Source of the DNA: Actinomycetota bacterium
GTDB lineage: Bacteria; Actinomycetota; Acidimicrobiia; Acidimicrobiales; JAMCPL01
Length of the DNA: 64,000 bases
Reading direction: 5' to 3'
NCBI GenBank assembly: GCA_023379675.1
Contig: JAMCPL010000012.1
Span: forward strand, 1 to 64,000
The notes beneath the pieces were generated by a model. The model did no database searches, had not been told where the DNA came from, and saw only the letters and a program-made list of their open reading frames with translations. Both the position numbers and the translations under genes were made by a program. This document shows, one piece after another, positions 18,619 to 28,043 of this stretch (positions are counted from its first letter, which is position 1; the number at the start of each line of letters is the position of its first letter).

Positions 18619-19347
18619 TTACCGGAACAGGTCCGCTTGGGGATGTCTTATTACCTCGTCCTTTATGGAGGAATCACGGAACTTCTCGGACATGAGGCCT
18701 CTTACTATTGCTGCCGGGATGCCGGATGACTTGCTCATTACAAGTTCCGCAGCAGAAGCCAACTCGTCCACTAGACATACCTCGGTGGCGACTAGTACCC
18801 GACCATTGGCGTCTGGCGTTCCTCTGAGATCAACTATGGCAGATATACCGGCGCATCCTATGGCGATGTCTGTCAACCCGTTTCTCCACGGCCTACCGAA
18901 TGTATCTGAGATGACTACCCCTACGCTGGCGCCACAAGCAGCCCTGATCCGGTCGCGGATCCGTCGCGCCGATCTGTCAGGGTCAACGGGGAGCAGCACG
19001 GCATATCCCTCTTCGACATTGGACAGGTCGACGCCGGAACTGGCACAGATGAATCCGTGATGCGTTTCAGTGATCAGTAGATCGCCCCTACGGCGAAGAA
19101 TCCTGCGGGCTTCAGATTCGATCAGGCGCTTTTTGGCATCTGGATCGGATGTGTCCAGTGGAACTACGCGGCCCTCCGCTTTGGAGACCACCTTTTGAGT
19201 TACCACCACCACATCGTCATCCTGCAGCTGGGAGTGTTCAGCTATTATCCCGCCAAGATCAGATTCCGCTATGATCTCGCCGATTCCGGTAACCGGCAAT
19301 ATGGAGATGTGGGAAGGCGAGTCCGTTCTCGCAACGTCTCTATCCAT
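18619..19347 (-). CDS. cofE: Coenzyme F420-0:L-glutamate ligase
   Basis: 242 residues, the CofE domain that adds gamma-linked glutamates to F420-0. Recognisable stretches are ILPVTGIGEIIAESDLGGII, VVVTQKVVSKAEGRVV and VGVVISDTFGRPWRNGLTDI. The C-terminal FMN-reductase domain of mycobacterial FbiB is absent, so this is the short CofE form. The ATG overlaps the end of cofD by eight bases, a two-gene F420 operon. Confidence 0.93.
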   Translation of the reverse strand: MDRDVARTDSPSHISILPVTGIGEIIAESDLGGIIAEHSQLQDDDVVVVTQKVVSKAEGRVVPLDTSDPDAKKRLIESEARRILRRRGDLLITETHHGFICASSGVDLSNVEEGYAVLLPVDPDRSARRIRDRIRAACGASVGVVISDTFGRPWRNGLTDIAIGCAGISAIVDLRGTPDANGRVLVATEVCLVDELASAAELVMSKSSGIPAAIVRGLMSEKFRDSSIKDEVIRHPQADLFR

Positions 19348-20329
19348 GACTACCGCGCCGCGCTAGTGATACGGTTTCCAGCGCTGCTTCGATTGCCTTC
19401 CGGGCAAGGGCCCTCGATGCATTGATGTCACGCATGATTGTATCAGTCGTTACGCATCGCATTCCGAGGGCCTTGATGTCGTCCTGCAATCCTGCATCCT
19501 GGTCATCCATCACGAACGTAGAAGCGATGTCTTTGTATAGTCCTGCTACCCCGGCGGTTGTCGCCGTAACGCCCATTTCCACGAGCAGCCTGTCGGCAGG
19601 TCCCTTCAGCGCTTTCCCGGCGATGATCGGTGATATCGCTACGGTCTTGGTTTTCACACCCGCCTCTTTTCCCTGCAGTACCCGCCTCACGTCTTTCAGT
19701 GCCAGGATCGGGAATATCGAGAGAAATGGGTTAGAGGGGCATATGACGATTACGTCTGCGCCTTCCAGCGCTTCAAGCACTCCTGGTGCGGCAGCAGCGC
19801 TTCCGGCGCCCTGGTATGTGATCTTGCTGACCTCTACTGAATGAGCGAGCTTAACGAAGTATTCTTGAAAGCTAATCACCTCACCGCTTCCTGCCAGGGT
19901 GAGACTGGTCTGTACCCTGTCATCGGACATGGGCAAGATGCGTGCCATGATGCCGTGGTGCATGCGAAGGGTTTTAGTTACGGCTGACAGCGACATACCA
20001 CGGTTGAGCATATCCGTACGCAGCATGTGCGTGGCGATGTCCCTGTCGCCCAGCTGGAACCAGGTATCGCCTCCCAGGCCCGCGAGAGATTCCATCACGG
20101 TCCAGCTTTCGCCAGAGAGTCCCCATCCTCTTTCTACGTCAATCAGTCCTGCCAGGGTATAAGTGATCGTATCCAGATCGGGGCTGATATGTAATCCATG
20201 CAGCACGGTATCGTCCGCAGTGTTGACGATGGCGGTCACGTTGGACGGATCGACTACCTCCACCATCCCTCTGAGCAGTCGTGCAGCTCCTACACCTCCT
20301 GCCAGCGCGGCGATCTTCAAACTGGACAA
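19340..20329 (-). CDS. cofD: 2-phospho-L-lactate (or phosphoenolpyruvate) transferase
   Basis: CofD/FbiA joins a lactyl or enolpyruvyl phosphate to Fo, giving (dehydro-)F420-0. The fold starts KIAALAGGVGAARLLRGMVE and includes IVNTADDTVLHGLHISPDLD, CPSNPFLSIFPIL and SPIIAGKALKGPADR. The frame is open to a TTG at 20425, but those residues are low-complexity. A TTG at 20329 has GGAG eight bases upstream and begins close to the fold, so it is preferred. cofC and fbiC are not in the window. Confidence 0.9.
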   Translation of the reverse strand: MSSLKIAALAGGVGAARLLRGMVEVVDPSNVTAIVNTADDTVLHGLHISPDLDTITYTLAGLIDVERGWGLSGESWTVMESLAGLGGDTWFQLGDRDIATHMLRTDMLNRGMSLSAVTKTLRMHHGIMARILPMSDDRVQTSLTLAGSGEVISFQEYFVKLAHSVEVSKITYQGAGSAAAAPGVLEALEGADVIVICPSNPFLSIFPILALKDVRRVLQGKEAGVKTKTVAISPIIAGKALKGPADRLLVEMGVTATTAGVAGLYKDIASTFVMDDQDAGLQDDIKALGMRCVTTDTIMRDINASRALARKAIEAALETVSLARRGSHG

Positions 20330-20625
20330 CGCACCGTCTCCATCCGCGCCGACCCGATTACGCGCTGGGGCGCCAGTTGCACCATTACCAGTTGTACTAG
20401 TAATGATATTGTCTTTACCGGTCAACTCAGGATGTCCTTCCGTGCGGGTGCGGCTTCCATGTTACTATCAGTACTGTACTCCAGACACACTAGCTGAGGC
20501 ATGTAGATTATAGATATGTATTTCGAGGAGTGTATTCCTGCACCGACCGGCACCGCCAGTTTACATGAGTGGTCATTTGTGGGTACATCACGAGATGCAA
20601 CTGTTCAAGTAAGGAGGATATATCC

Positions 20626-21369
20626 ATGAAAGGTGTAATTCTGGCAGGTGGAAGTGGTACCAGGCTATACCCGTTAACGCGGATCACCAACAAGCATCTC
20701 CTGCCCATCGGGGACCGTCCCATGGTTGCTTATGCCGTAGAGGCGCTTGTCAAGGCCGGTATTACCGAGCTGATGCTGGTCACCGGCGGTACTCACGCCG
20801 GAGAGTTCCTCCGGTTGCTCGGCAATGGCCACGAGTACGGCATAGATCGCCTTGCCTATGCTTACCAGGAACAGGCTGCCGGTATTGCAGATGCGCTCGG
20901 GCTCGCCGAGCGCTTTGTGGGAGATGATCTTGTGGCCGTGATGCTTGCCGACAACATCCTGGAGATGTCTCTGCGACCGAGCATAGAAAGGTTTGGCAGC
21001 AAGGGATCCGGTGCGCAACTTCTCTTATGGGAGGAACACGAGGTCAACCATCTACAGAGTCTAGGGGTCGCGCAATTCGGGGACAACGATGAAATAGTGC
21101 GTATCGTAGAAAAGCCGAGCGATCCGCCGAGCAAATTGGCGGTGACGGGCATCTACCTGTACGACCCCGAGGTGTTCAGGATGGTGCACGATCTCGAACC
21201 CTCGGCAAGGGGGGAACTCGAGATCACCGACGTGAACAACTTCTATGTAGAAGCAGGTACGGCTACCTACGACATCTTGGAGGGATTCTGGGGTGACGCA
21301 GGGGAGTCCATAGATGCCTACTATGCAGTCAATGATTTCGTTAGGACGCACGGCGCGAACAAGGGCTAA
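20626..21369 (+). CDS. Glucose-1-phosphate thymidylyltransferase-like nucleotidyltransferase
   Basis: 247 residues beginning MKGVILAGGSGTRLYPLTRI, the nucleotide-binding signature of RmlA-type sugar nucleotidyltransferases, with NKHLLPIGDRPMVAYAVEAL, VMLADNILE (metal Asp) and VEKPSDPPSKLAVTGIYLYD. It should make an NDP-sugar from sugar-1-phosphate and NTP, probably dTDP-glucose. It is shorter than E. coli RmlA (about 290) and lacks the C-terminal allosteric region. The start is fixed by an AAGGAGG at 20611-20617. No other dTDP-sugar genes are adjacent. Confidence 0.87.
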   Translation: MKGVILAGGSGTRLYPLTRITNKHLLPIGDRPMVAYAVEALVKAGITELMLVTGGTHAGEFLRLLGNGHEYGIDRLAYAYQEQAAGIADALGLAERFVGDDLVAVMLADNILEMSLRPSIERFGSKGSGAQLLLWEEHEVNHLQSLGVAQFGDNDEIVRIVEKPSDPPSKLAVTGIYLYDPEVFRMVHDLEPSARGELEITDVNNFYVEAGTATYDILEGFWGDAGESIDAYYAVNDFVRTHGANKG

Positions 21370-21419
21370 CCGGCTCTTCGTCTGCTGCGGCCGCTATGCC
21401 ACAGTCCATGCACACACTA

Positions 21420-23036
21420 TTATGGGCTTGCAGCCCAAGCTATCGTCTCCTCCTTATGGCGCGCATAGTCCACCTTGCCGTTGGGCGCTCGGCCGACAGA
21501 CTTAACAAAGCGCACCTTCTTGGGGGCCTTGTAGCTTGCAAGCCTTGACTTTACGGTGGAGATTATGTCCTCTTCGGTGATCAGCGTTCCCGGTTGCAAC
21601 TCTACTGTAGCGGTTATGGCCTCCCCAAACTTGTCGTCGGGTATGCCGACCACCACCGAATCCTGCACGCCGTCGATGTCCTTGATTACCTCTTCGACCT
21701 CTTCGGGGTAAACTTTTTCACCTGCAGTGTTTATGCACATGGAGCCCCTGCCGAGCAAATGGATCGTGCCATCCGCTTCTACGCTGGCGAAATCCCCAGG
21801 TATCACGTAACGTATCCCGTTGACGACCTTGAAGGTTGCATTGGTCTTGGCATCATCCTTGTAGTAGCCGAGAGGATTCCTCCCGGGAAGCGCCACCATG
21901 CCGGCCTTGCCTGACCCTGGCTGCACTTCGTCGAGAGTATCGGGATCGAGTACCTTGACATTTGCGCCCAGCATGAACTTGGCTGTGTCGCCGGCTTGGT
22001 TCCCGCTTGACATGGATGCGCCCATGCCGATGGCTTCCGATGAGGAGAACGCATCAAGTAATATCATATTAGGATGGTACTTTAGCAGACCCTCCTTGGT
22101 GTGTTCGCTCCACATGACGCCAGACGATATGATTGCCAGCAGGCTGGTGATGTTATAGCGATCAGGTTCTGCTTCCAACGCCTGGAGGATGGGCTTGGCG
22201 AAAGCGTCCCCAACGATGGAAAGGACATTGACCTTTCTCTTCGTAACAGTATCAAGCAGTTCGGTCGGGTCGAAGCTCCTGTTTTGCAGGGTGATGACCG
22301 AGCCGGCTTGGGCAAGCATACCGAGTGCGGTGAATGCCCCGGTGCCGTGCATGAGAGGGCAGGCAGGCAGGCATACCGGGCCAGGTCCTTGTATTGCGGC
22401 GCGCACGCCGTCCATCCCCTCATCCAGGTTGTATGGCGATATACCTTCGCTTGCAATGCGGTAGAATAGATCATCTTGTCTCCACATGACACCTTTGGGC
22501 ATTCCGGTGGTTCCGCCAGTGTAGAGAAAGTAGAGGTCGTCACCGCTCCTGCTCCACGGAGCTACGGTCCTGGTATCCATCGAGCACTTGGCGGCTTCCT
22601 CGTAAGGTGTTGCCCAGTCCGGGCAAGGTCCTGACCCATCGTCGACGAACAGCCACCCGCGCACCTTTGGAACCTTTGAGCGGATGGATTGTATCCTTTC
22701 GGTGAATATACCGTGGAACACGACAGCGGTCGTATCTGCATTGTCCCACAGGTAAACCAGTTCATCTTCATAGTAACGGTAGTTGGTATTGACCGGGATC
22801 AATCCTACTTTGAGTACGCCATACACGGATTCCATGTATTCAGAACAGTTGAAGAGGTACTGTGCCACCTTATCCTGATTGCCAAGTCCGAGATCGAGCA
22901 GCCACCTTGCTATGCCGTCCGCCCTGTGATCCATCTCGCTCCAGGTGAGCTCATTATTGCCATGCACGAGTGCAGTGGCGGCAGGTACCAGCTCAGCTAT
23001 TGTCTCCCATATGTCAGCAAAGTTCCAGTTGGTCAT
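21420..23036 (-). CDS. Acyl-CoA synthetase (AMP-forming)
   Basis: 538 residues of the ANL superfamily. The P-loop is YFLYTGGTTGMPKGVMWRQ; further on are GMVALPGRNPLGYYKDD, the adenylate Asp in LLGRGSMCINTAGEKVYPEE and the C-terminal Lys in RAPNGKVDYARHK. This is the FadD-type fatty acyl-CoA ligase seen in actinobacterial lipid catabolism. The substrate cannot be told from sequence. It faces rmlA and is divergent from an acyl-CoA dehydrogenase. Confidence 0.9.
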   Translation of the reverse strand: MTNWNFADIWETIAELVPAATALVHGNNELTWSEMDHRADGIARWLLDLGLGNQDKVAQYLFNCSEYMESVYGVLKVGLIPVNTNYRYYEDELVYLWDNADTTAVVFHGIFTERIQSIRSKVPKVRGWLFVDDGSGPCPDWATPYEEAAKCSMDTRTVAPWSRSGDDLYFLYTGGTTGMPKGVMWRQDDLFYRIASEGISPYNLDEGMDGVRAAIQGPGPVCLPACPLMHGTGAFTALGMLAQAGSVITLQNRSFDPTELLDTVTKRKVNVLSIVGDAFAKPILQALEAEPDRYNITSLLAIISSGVMWSEHTKEGLLKYHPNMILLDAFSSSEAIGMGASMSSGNQAGDTAKFMLGANVKVLDPDTLDEVQPGSGKAGMVALPGRNPLGYYKDDAKTNATFKVVNGIRYVIPGDFASVEADGTIHLLGRGSMCINTAGEKVYPEEVEEVIKDIDGVQDSVVVGIPDDKFGEAITATVELQPGTLITEEDIISTVKSRLASYKAPKKVRFVKSVGRAPNGKVDYARHKEETIAWAASP

Positions 23037-23181
23037 TTACATATCATAGGCTGTAAAATGTGATAGACGCCTATCCGGGCGCATTCGAAATGCAAGATAG
23101 TGCAAAGTACCTGGCGTAGGCCGTACGCCGTGCAGCGCTAGAGCTTTGGTAATGATCGGTGAGAGTCGGTGGGGAACAGCA

Positions 23182-24393
23182 ATGAGAGGCAGGGTGAACT
23201 TGATGGATATCGTACTTCCCGGGGAAGACTACCCCGCGCGCAAGCAATGTAGGGCATGGCTGGCTGAGCATCCCGATCCGAGCCCAAGAGAGTTGGCGGA
23301 GAGCGGGTATGTCGCACCACACTGGCCGCGTCCTTGGGGACTTGGTGCGAGCGCTCTGGACCAGCTTGTCATAGATGAAGAGCTCAAGAGAGCATCTGTC
23401 CAGCGTCCGCAGAATAGGATAGCCATAGGCTGGGCAGGGCCTACCATTATTTACGCGGGTACCGAGGAGCAAAAGCAGAGGTACTTACTGCCGCTGCTGG
23501 CGGGTGAGGAGATCTGGTGCCAGCTGTTCAGCGAACCTGACAGCGGGTCTGATCTTGCCTCACTTTCCACCAAGGCCGTAAGAGACGGGGATGAGTGGAT
23601 TGTCACCGGCCAGAAGATATGGACCACTTTCGCACATCAGGCCAAGTTTGGCATACTGCTGGCAAGGACTGACCCTGATGCTCCCAAGCACAAAGGTATA
23701 TCTTATTTTATCTGTCCCATGGACGCACCAGGAGTGAAGATCGAACCGATCGTGGATATGACCGGCCAGCATGCGTTCAATCAGGTATTCCTGGATGAAG
23801 TGCATATTCCTGCCAGCAGCTTAGTGGGGGAGGTCAATAAAGGATGGCCGCTGGCCAAGGTGACTCTTGGCAACGAACGGGTGTCACTGTCAGGGGAGGG
23901 GGCACTTTGGGGTGATGGTCCCAATGCAGAAGCGCTGGTGGATCTGGTGCGCCGTAGCGGGGCCAGTGTCTCCAGAGTGCTCCGTCACCAGCTGGTCAAA
24001 GTGTGGATCGAGGGGGAGATATTAAGGCTCTTGAGGATGCGCCAGCTGGGGGCCACTCTGAGCGGCCAGCAGCCAGGACCGGAGGCCTCAGTGAGAAAGG
24101 CTATGGGCGATGTGCACGGCAAGCACCTCATGGATACAGCAAAAGATGTGGCAGGAGCGTACGGGATGCTCGCAGACGCCGGCCCGCTGGAAGCGTTGAA
24201 GGGTATGCCCGGGGTGGGTCTGTTACCGGGAGAAGGAGGACTCGCCTGGATCTCGCTGGTTTGGTCGATCGGATACCTCTACTCTTGCGCTCTTACCATA
24301 GGCGGAGGTACTACGGAGGTCCAGCATAACATCATTGCAGAGAAGATACTTGGATTGCCCAAGGATATCGACATTCACGCCGGCAAGACTTGA
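23182..24393 (+). CDS. Acyl-CoA dehydrogenase
   Basis: About 403 residues, FAD-dependent: WCQLFSEPDSGSDLAS (FAD and substrate contacts), DEWIVTGQKIWTTFAH, VFLDEVHIPASSLVGEVNKG and the C-terminal LTIGGGTTEVQHNIIAEKILG. The start is uncertain: the frame is open from 23146, and the ATG at 23182 has a GGGG eight bases upstream. It is divergent from the acyl-CoA synthetase and pairs functionally with it and with the second dehydrogenase at 25775. Confidence 0.88.
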   Translation: MRGRVNLMDIVLPGEDYPARKQCRAWLAEHPDPSPRELAESGYVAPHWPRPWGLGASALDQLVIDEELKRASVQRPQNRIAIGWAGPTIIYAGTEEQKQRYLLPLLAGEEIWCQLFSEPDSGSDLASLSTKAVRDGDEWIVTGQKIWTTFAHQAKFGILLARTDPDAPKHKGISYFICPMDAPGVKIEPIVDMTGQHAFNQVFLDEVHIPASSLVGEVNKGWPLAKVTLGNERVSLSGEGALWGDGPNAEALVDLVRRSGASVSRVLRHQLVKVWIEGEILRLLRMRQLGATLSGQQPGPEASVRKAMGDVHGKHLMDTAKDVAGAYGMLADAGPLEALKGMPGVGLLPGEGGLAWISLVWSIGYLYSCALTIGGGTTEVQHNIIAEKILGLPKDIDIHAGKT

Positions 24394-24399
24394 GCGGAG

Positions 24400-24424
24400 C
24401 GTAACCATCCAGTGGATGGTTACG
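24400..24424. terminator. Hairpin between convergent genes
   Basis: CGTAACCATCC (24400-24410) pairs exactly with GGATGGTTACG (24414-24424) around a 3-base loop. It lies seven bases after the acyl-CoA dehydrogenase stop and downstream of bsaP on the other strand, so it probably ends both transcripts. No U-tract follows on either strand. Confidence 0.6.
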
Positions 24425-24491
24425 AAAAGAAATGAAGTAAGCACTATGCATATTGATGCCTTCCTGGCTTGCTGTGTGCGCCTGACGGTGC

Positions 24492-24716
24492 TTACGAGTG
24501 GCCGGGAATGGCGCCGTGTGCTTTGCAGGTTGCCTGGATGGAGGTGGGGGTCACCCTTACGGTGAGCCGTTTGCCGCACTGCGGGCAGTAACGGGGAGGG
24601 TCCAGTTCAGGCAGGCATCCGCTGCATTTCGTGCTCTCCTTGCCGCATCCGGGACAGTAAGATTCCAGCCTGCCAGCAGGTAGAGCACCTGGGTCATCTG
24701 AGATATGCCGGGGCAT
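24492..24716 (-). CDS. bsaP: Biotin synthase auxiliary protein
   Basis: 74 residues with three Cys pairs (YCPGCGKE, KCSGCL, RYCPQCGKRL) and the tail VTPTSIQATCKAHG. The last Cys-x2-Cys plus VTPT-C-x2-H pattern is the signature of the small actinobacterial protein encoded next to bioB and reported to be needed for its activity, probably in Fe-S delivery. It starts six bases after the bioB stop, in the same direction. Confidence 0.82.
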   Translation of the reverse strand: MPRHISDDPGALPAGRLESYCPGCGKESTKCSGCLPELDPPRYCPQCGKRLTVRVTPTSIQATCKAHGAIPGHS

Positions 24717-24722
24717 CCTCGG

Positions 24723-25745
24723 TCAGATCGCGGAGCCGATAATCCCTACCGGCATTGCCATGTTCTGTAACATTTTGATGTCGTCTGTTGCATCCCGGCC
24801 TAAGGTGGTCAGGTAGTTGCCAACGATTAGAGCATTGATACCTCCTGCCAGCCCCATTGCCTGCAGCTCCTGCAGCGTAACCTCCCTGCCTCCGGCGTAG
24901 CGTAATACGGTGGTCGGCAACCCGAGACGGAAAATGGCTATCCAGCGTAGGGCATCCCAAGCGGGGACTTTGCTGCGTATCCCTAATGGCGTACCTGGGC
25001 GAGGATTCAAAAAATTGATCGGCACATCATCGGGCCCTAGATCTCTCAGCTGGAGCAGCATTTCGAGGCGCTGCTCGCCGGTCTCTCCCAGGCCGAGCAG
25101 CACTCCGGAGCAGAGGTCCATTCCATGAGCCTTGATGCGCCTGCAGGTCTCCACCCGCTCTTCCCACGTGTGGCTGGTGACGATGTTGGGGAAGAACGAT
25201 CGGGCGGTCTCGATATTGTGGTTGTAGCAGCGTACTCCAGCACCGGCCAGCGCAGCGGCCTGGTCGTCGTCGAGCAACCCGGCACTCACGGCAACCTGGA
25301 GACCGGTCTCCTCCCTTACCATTGCCACAGCCTCCAGTATCCGGGCGAGAGTGCGCGGATCAGGCCCCTTGACTGCCAGCACCAGGCAGAACTTCGACGC
25401 TCCGAGGGATGCAGTTGACCGTGCAGCCTCGCGGACCTCATCCATGTCGAGGAAGGGGGTGGCTTTAACCGGGGAATCATACCGGGCCGATTGGGAGCAG
25501 AAGGAACAGTCCTCTGTGCAGCCTCCGGTCTTGGCCGAGATTATCCCTTCCAACTCGACCTCCATACCACAGCGGTCCACGCGTACTTCGTGGGCGATAG
25601 CGGCAAGGCCAGCTACATGCTCATCCGGTAGCGCTGCAAGATCTGCCAGTTCCTCAGGGGTAAGGTCCCTCTTCTCGTCGAGAAGGGCCGTCTCGGCTTC
25701 TCGTAGAAGTGCTTTTGCATGTGAATTACTGGTGAAATTGTTCAT
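24723..25745 (-). CDS. bioB: Biotin synthase
   Basis: Radical SAM enzyme that inserts sulfur into dethiobiotin. The SAM [4Fe-4S] motif is TEDCSFCSQSARYDS (with Cys four before), followed by VRCYNHNIETARSFF and INFLNPRPGTPLG. About 340 residues, normal. The frame opens at a TTG (25757), but the ATG at 25745 has GAGAG six bases upstream. The 29 bases to the divergent acyl-CoA dehydrogenase start leave little room for separate promoters. bioA, bioD and bioF are not present. Confidence 0.95.
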   Translation of the reverse strand: MNNFTSNSHAKALLREAETALLDEKRDLTPEELADLAALPDEHVAGLAAIAHEVRVDRCGMEVELEGIISAKTGGCTEDCSFCSQSARYDSPVKATPFLDMDEVREAARSTASLGASKFCLVLAVKGPDPRTLARILEAVAMVREETGLQVAVSAGLLDDDQAAALAGAGVRCYNHNIETARSFFPNIVTSHTWEERVETCRRIKAHGMDLCSGVLLGLGETGEQRLEMLLQLRDLGPDDVPINFLNPRPGTPLGIRSKVPAWDALRWIAIFRLGLPTTVLRYAGGREVTLQELQAMGLAGGINALIVGNYLTTLGRDATDDIKMLQNMAMPVGIIGSAI

Positions 25746-25774
25746 GGTCACTCTCAAAAGCGTAGCATGTATAC

Positions 25775-27076
25775 ATGACGTGGGAATTCGAAACAGACCC
25801 TGGTTACCAGAGCAAGCTGGATCAGGCCAGGGAACTCGTGGTGGAGGAGATATACCCCCTCGAAACTCTTGACCTGGACTACGATACTTACCTGGAGGCG
25901 GTCCGTCCGTTACAGGCCAGGGTCAAGGAGATGGGGCTATGGGCGGCGCACTTGCCGCCGGAGCTTGGCGGTATGGGTTACGGCCAGGTACATCTTGGCC
26001 TTCTGAATGAGATCGTCGGCAGGTCCTATCTGGCTCCTGTGGCATTCGGCAACAATGCACCAGATTCCGGTAATGCTGAGCTGATAGCGATCGCCACCGA
26101 GCAGACCGGGCGAGTGGACCAGCGGGAACGGTGGCTCCACCCGTTGCTGGAGGGAAAGCTAAGGAGCGGGTTTTCCATGACAGAGCCGGAAAATGCCGGA
26201 TCGGATCCGACGCTGCTGGAGGCTACGGCAGTGAGGGACGGGGACGAATGGGTGATCAACGGCCACAAGTGGTTCACCACCAATGGCTCCATCGCGGACT
26301 TTCTTATCGTGATGTGCGTTACCAATCCGGACGCGGGTCCCTACAACAGATGTTCGATGATTATCGTTCCTGCTGACACGCCAGGCGTGGACATAGTGCG
26401 TGATGTGTCCACCATGGAGCATCCCCATGCGGTTACGGGCAGCTTCTGGGGACATACGGAGATCGTCTACACAGATGTCAGGGTGCCTGCCACCAACTTG
26501 CTTGGCAAGGAGGGGGATGGCTTCAAGCTTGCTCAGGGGAGGCTTGGTCCTGGCAGGATACATCACGCCATGCGCTGGCTCGGGCAGGCTCAACGCGCCT
26601 TTGACATGCTCTGTGAAAGGGCGGTCTCCCGCTACTCGCATGGTTCCTACTTGTCGGATAAGCAGATGGTGCAGGATTTCGTGGCGCAGAGCATGGCTGA
26701 AATTACCTCCACTCGACTGCTTACGCTGTATGCTGCCCGGAAGATGGACCTGGAAGGTCCGTCCGGCGCGAGGATGGAGATCGCAATGATCAAGTATCAT
26801 GGTGCAGCCACGCTCTTCAACGTAGTTGACAGGGCCATCCAGGTGCATGGGGGGCTGGGCTTCTCTTCGGACATGCCGCTGGAGATGATGTACAGGGCGG
26901 CTCGTGCCGCGAGAATATACGATGGTGCTGACGAGGTGCATAAGGTGAGTGTGGCGAGACGGGTTTTGCGGCGATACCAGCCGGCGGAGGTGCCCAGCGA
27001 GTACATACCGGTTCGCAGGGAGGCAGCTCGCGCAAAGTTTGCCCACCTGCTGGTGGAAGCGAGTGCGGACGACTGA
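25775..27076 (+). CDS. Acyl-CoA dehydrogenase, long-chain/ACAD10-11-like
   Basis: 433 residues: FSMTEPENAGSDPTLLEA, WVINGHKWFTTNGSIADF, RLGPGRIHHAMRWLGQAQ and QVHGGLGFSSDMPLEMMYR. The R-I-H-H-x-M-R-x-L-G segment and the Gly-rich end resemble the ACAD10/11-like branch often found with acyl-CoA ligases in actinobacteria. No ribosome-binding site precedes the ATG, which lies close to the bioB start on the other strand, so a leaderless transcript is possible. Its last codons and stop are echoed 71 bases downstream. Confidence 0.9.
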   Translation: MTWEFETDPGYQSKLDQARELVVEEIYPLETLDLDYDTYLEAVRPLQARVKEMGLWAAHLPPELGGMGYGQVHLGLLNEIVGRSYLAPVAFGNNAPDSGNAELIAIATEQTGRVDQRERWLHPLLEGKLRSGFSMTEPENAGSDPTLLEATAVRDGDEWVINGHKWFTTNGSIADFLIVMCVTNPDAGPYNRCSMIIVPADTPGVDIVRDVSTMEHPHAVTGSFWGHTEIVYTDVRVPATNLLGKEGDGFKLAQGRLGPGRIHHAMRWLGQAQRAFDMLCERAVSRYSHGSYLSDKQMVQDFVAQSMAEITSTRLLTLYAARKMDLEGPSGARMEIAMIKYHGAATLFNVVDRAIQVHGGLGFSSDMPLEMMYRAARAARIYDGADEVHKVSVARRVLRRYQPAEVPSEYIPVRREAARAKFAHLLVEASADD

Positions 27077-27147
27077 GGATAGTCGCCGGGATATGCTCGC
27101 CCTGTTTCGACCGCATCGTGAGCGTAGAAGCGGGCGCGGACGGCTGA
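27053..27147. repeat. Imperfect 71-bp-period repeat over a gene's 3' end
   Basis: The final codons and stop of the acyl-CoA dehydrogenase (from 27053, GTGGAAGCGAGTGCGGACGA then CTGAG) recur from 27124 with only four differences in about 25 bases. Translated tails are VEASADD-stop and VEAGADG-stop; the second closes a 9-codon frame opening with GTG at 27118. Confidence 0.75.
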
Positions 27148-27190
27148 GAGCACTTGCCGGTGGAGGATGAGGTAGCGGGAGGCATGTGCT

Positions 27191-27889
27191 GTGCCCAGCT
27201 ATCATGATCGTGGTATCGTCCTCAAGACGATGAGGCTGGGGGAGGCCGATAGGATCGTCATCTTCATGACGGAAGAGCATGGCAAGGTGCGTGCGGTGGC
27301 CAAGGGGGTGAGGAAGACGACCTCGAAGTTTGGAGGAAGGCTGGAGCCGGTAGGCCATCTCTCCATCATGTGCTGGAAAGGAAGAGATCTAGATATTGTC
27401 CAGCAGGTCCAAGTGCTTGATTCGTTCAGGGCCATCAAGGAGGACTACGAGCGACTCAGTCAAGCCGCCGGCATGCTCGAGGCGGTAGACAAGCTCAGCT
27501 TGGAGCATCACGCTGACGGGGCGCTCTACAAGATGCTGCTCGGGGCGCTCAAGGTGGTGGAGAGCGGCAATGTGTCCATGGCGAGAGGTGCCTTCTATTT
27601 CAAGGCTCTCGCGCTGGAGGGGACAGCGCCTGTGGTACATGCTTGTGCCAACTGTGGTGCGGAGGATGGCTTGGTTGCTTTTGACATCCTTCAAGGAGGC
27701 TTACTGTGCAGCAATTGCCGTAGCGGGTCGCCGATTTCCGGTGACGCCATTCTTGCGTTGCGTCTCATACTCGGTGGCGGTCTTTCCCGAGCCCTTTCCG
27801 AGACTGGCCCCCAGGCGGCCGAGGAGATTGCTTTGCTGGGGAAGAAGTCTCTCGAGATGTATCTGAATACCAGGCTGAAAGTGGGCTGA
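27191..27889 (+). CDS. recO: DNA repair protein RecO
   Basis: 232 residues: OB-fold N-terminus (DRGIVLKTMRLGEADRIVIF, then RAVAKGVRK) and a C-terminal zinc-binding region (HACANCGAEDG and LLCSNCRSGSP). It loads RecA with RecF/RecR and anneals SSB-coated DNA. The GTG start follows a GGGAGG at 27177-27182 with eight-base spacing. It ends about 150 bases before the convergent gpmA. Confidence 0.92.
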   Translation: MPSYHDRGIVLKTMRLGEADRIVIFMTEEHGKVRAVAKGVRKTTSKFGGRLEPVGHLSIMCWKGRDLDIVQQVQVLDSFRAIKEDYERLSQAAGMLEAVDKLSLEHHADGALYKMLLGALKVVESGNVSMARGAFYFKALALEGTAPVVHACANCGAEDGLVAFDILQGGLLCSNCRSGSPISGDAILALRLILGGGLSRALSETGPQAAEEIALLGKKSLEMYLNTRLKVG

Positions 27890-28043
27890 TCGGCATGGAC
27901 GCCCGGCGGTTGGGTTGCCTAGGGAGGCCTACACCCCAGACCCAACGAACGATTCATTCATGGATGACGCTGCGCCGTCCGCTCTGGCCCGCTGGCACGG
28001 GCAGTCGCGAACGTGAATGGTTACCTTTCGGCCCTGCGCCCCG

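Noticed and set aside
26159-27358. 399-codon frame antisense to the acyl-CoA dehydrogenase and recO
   Set aside because: His/Pro/Arg-rich translation typical of a shadow of a GC-rich codon pattern; both genes on the other strand have strong family motifs.
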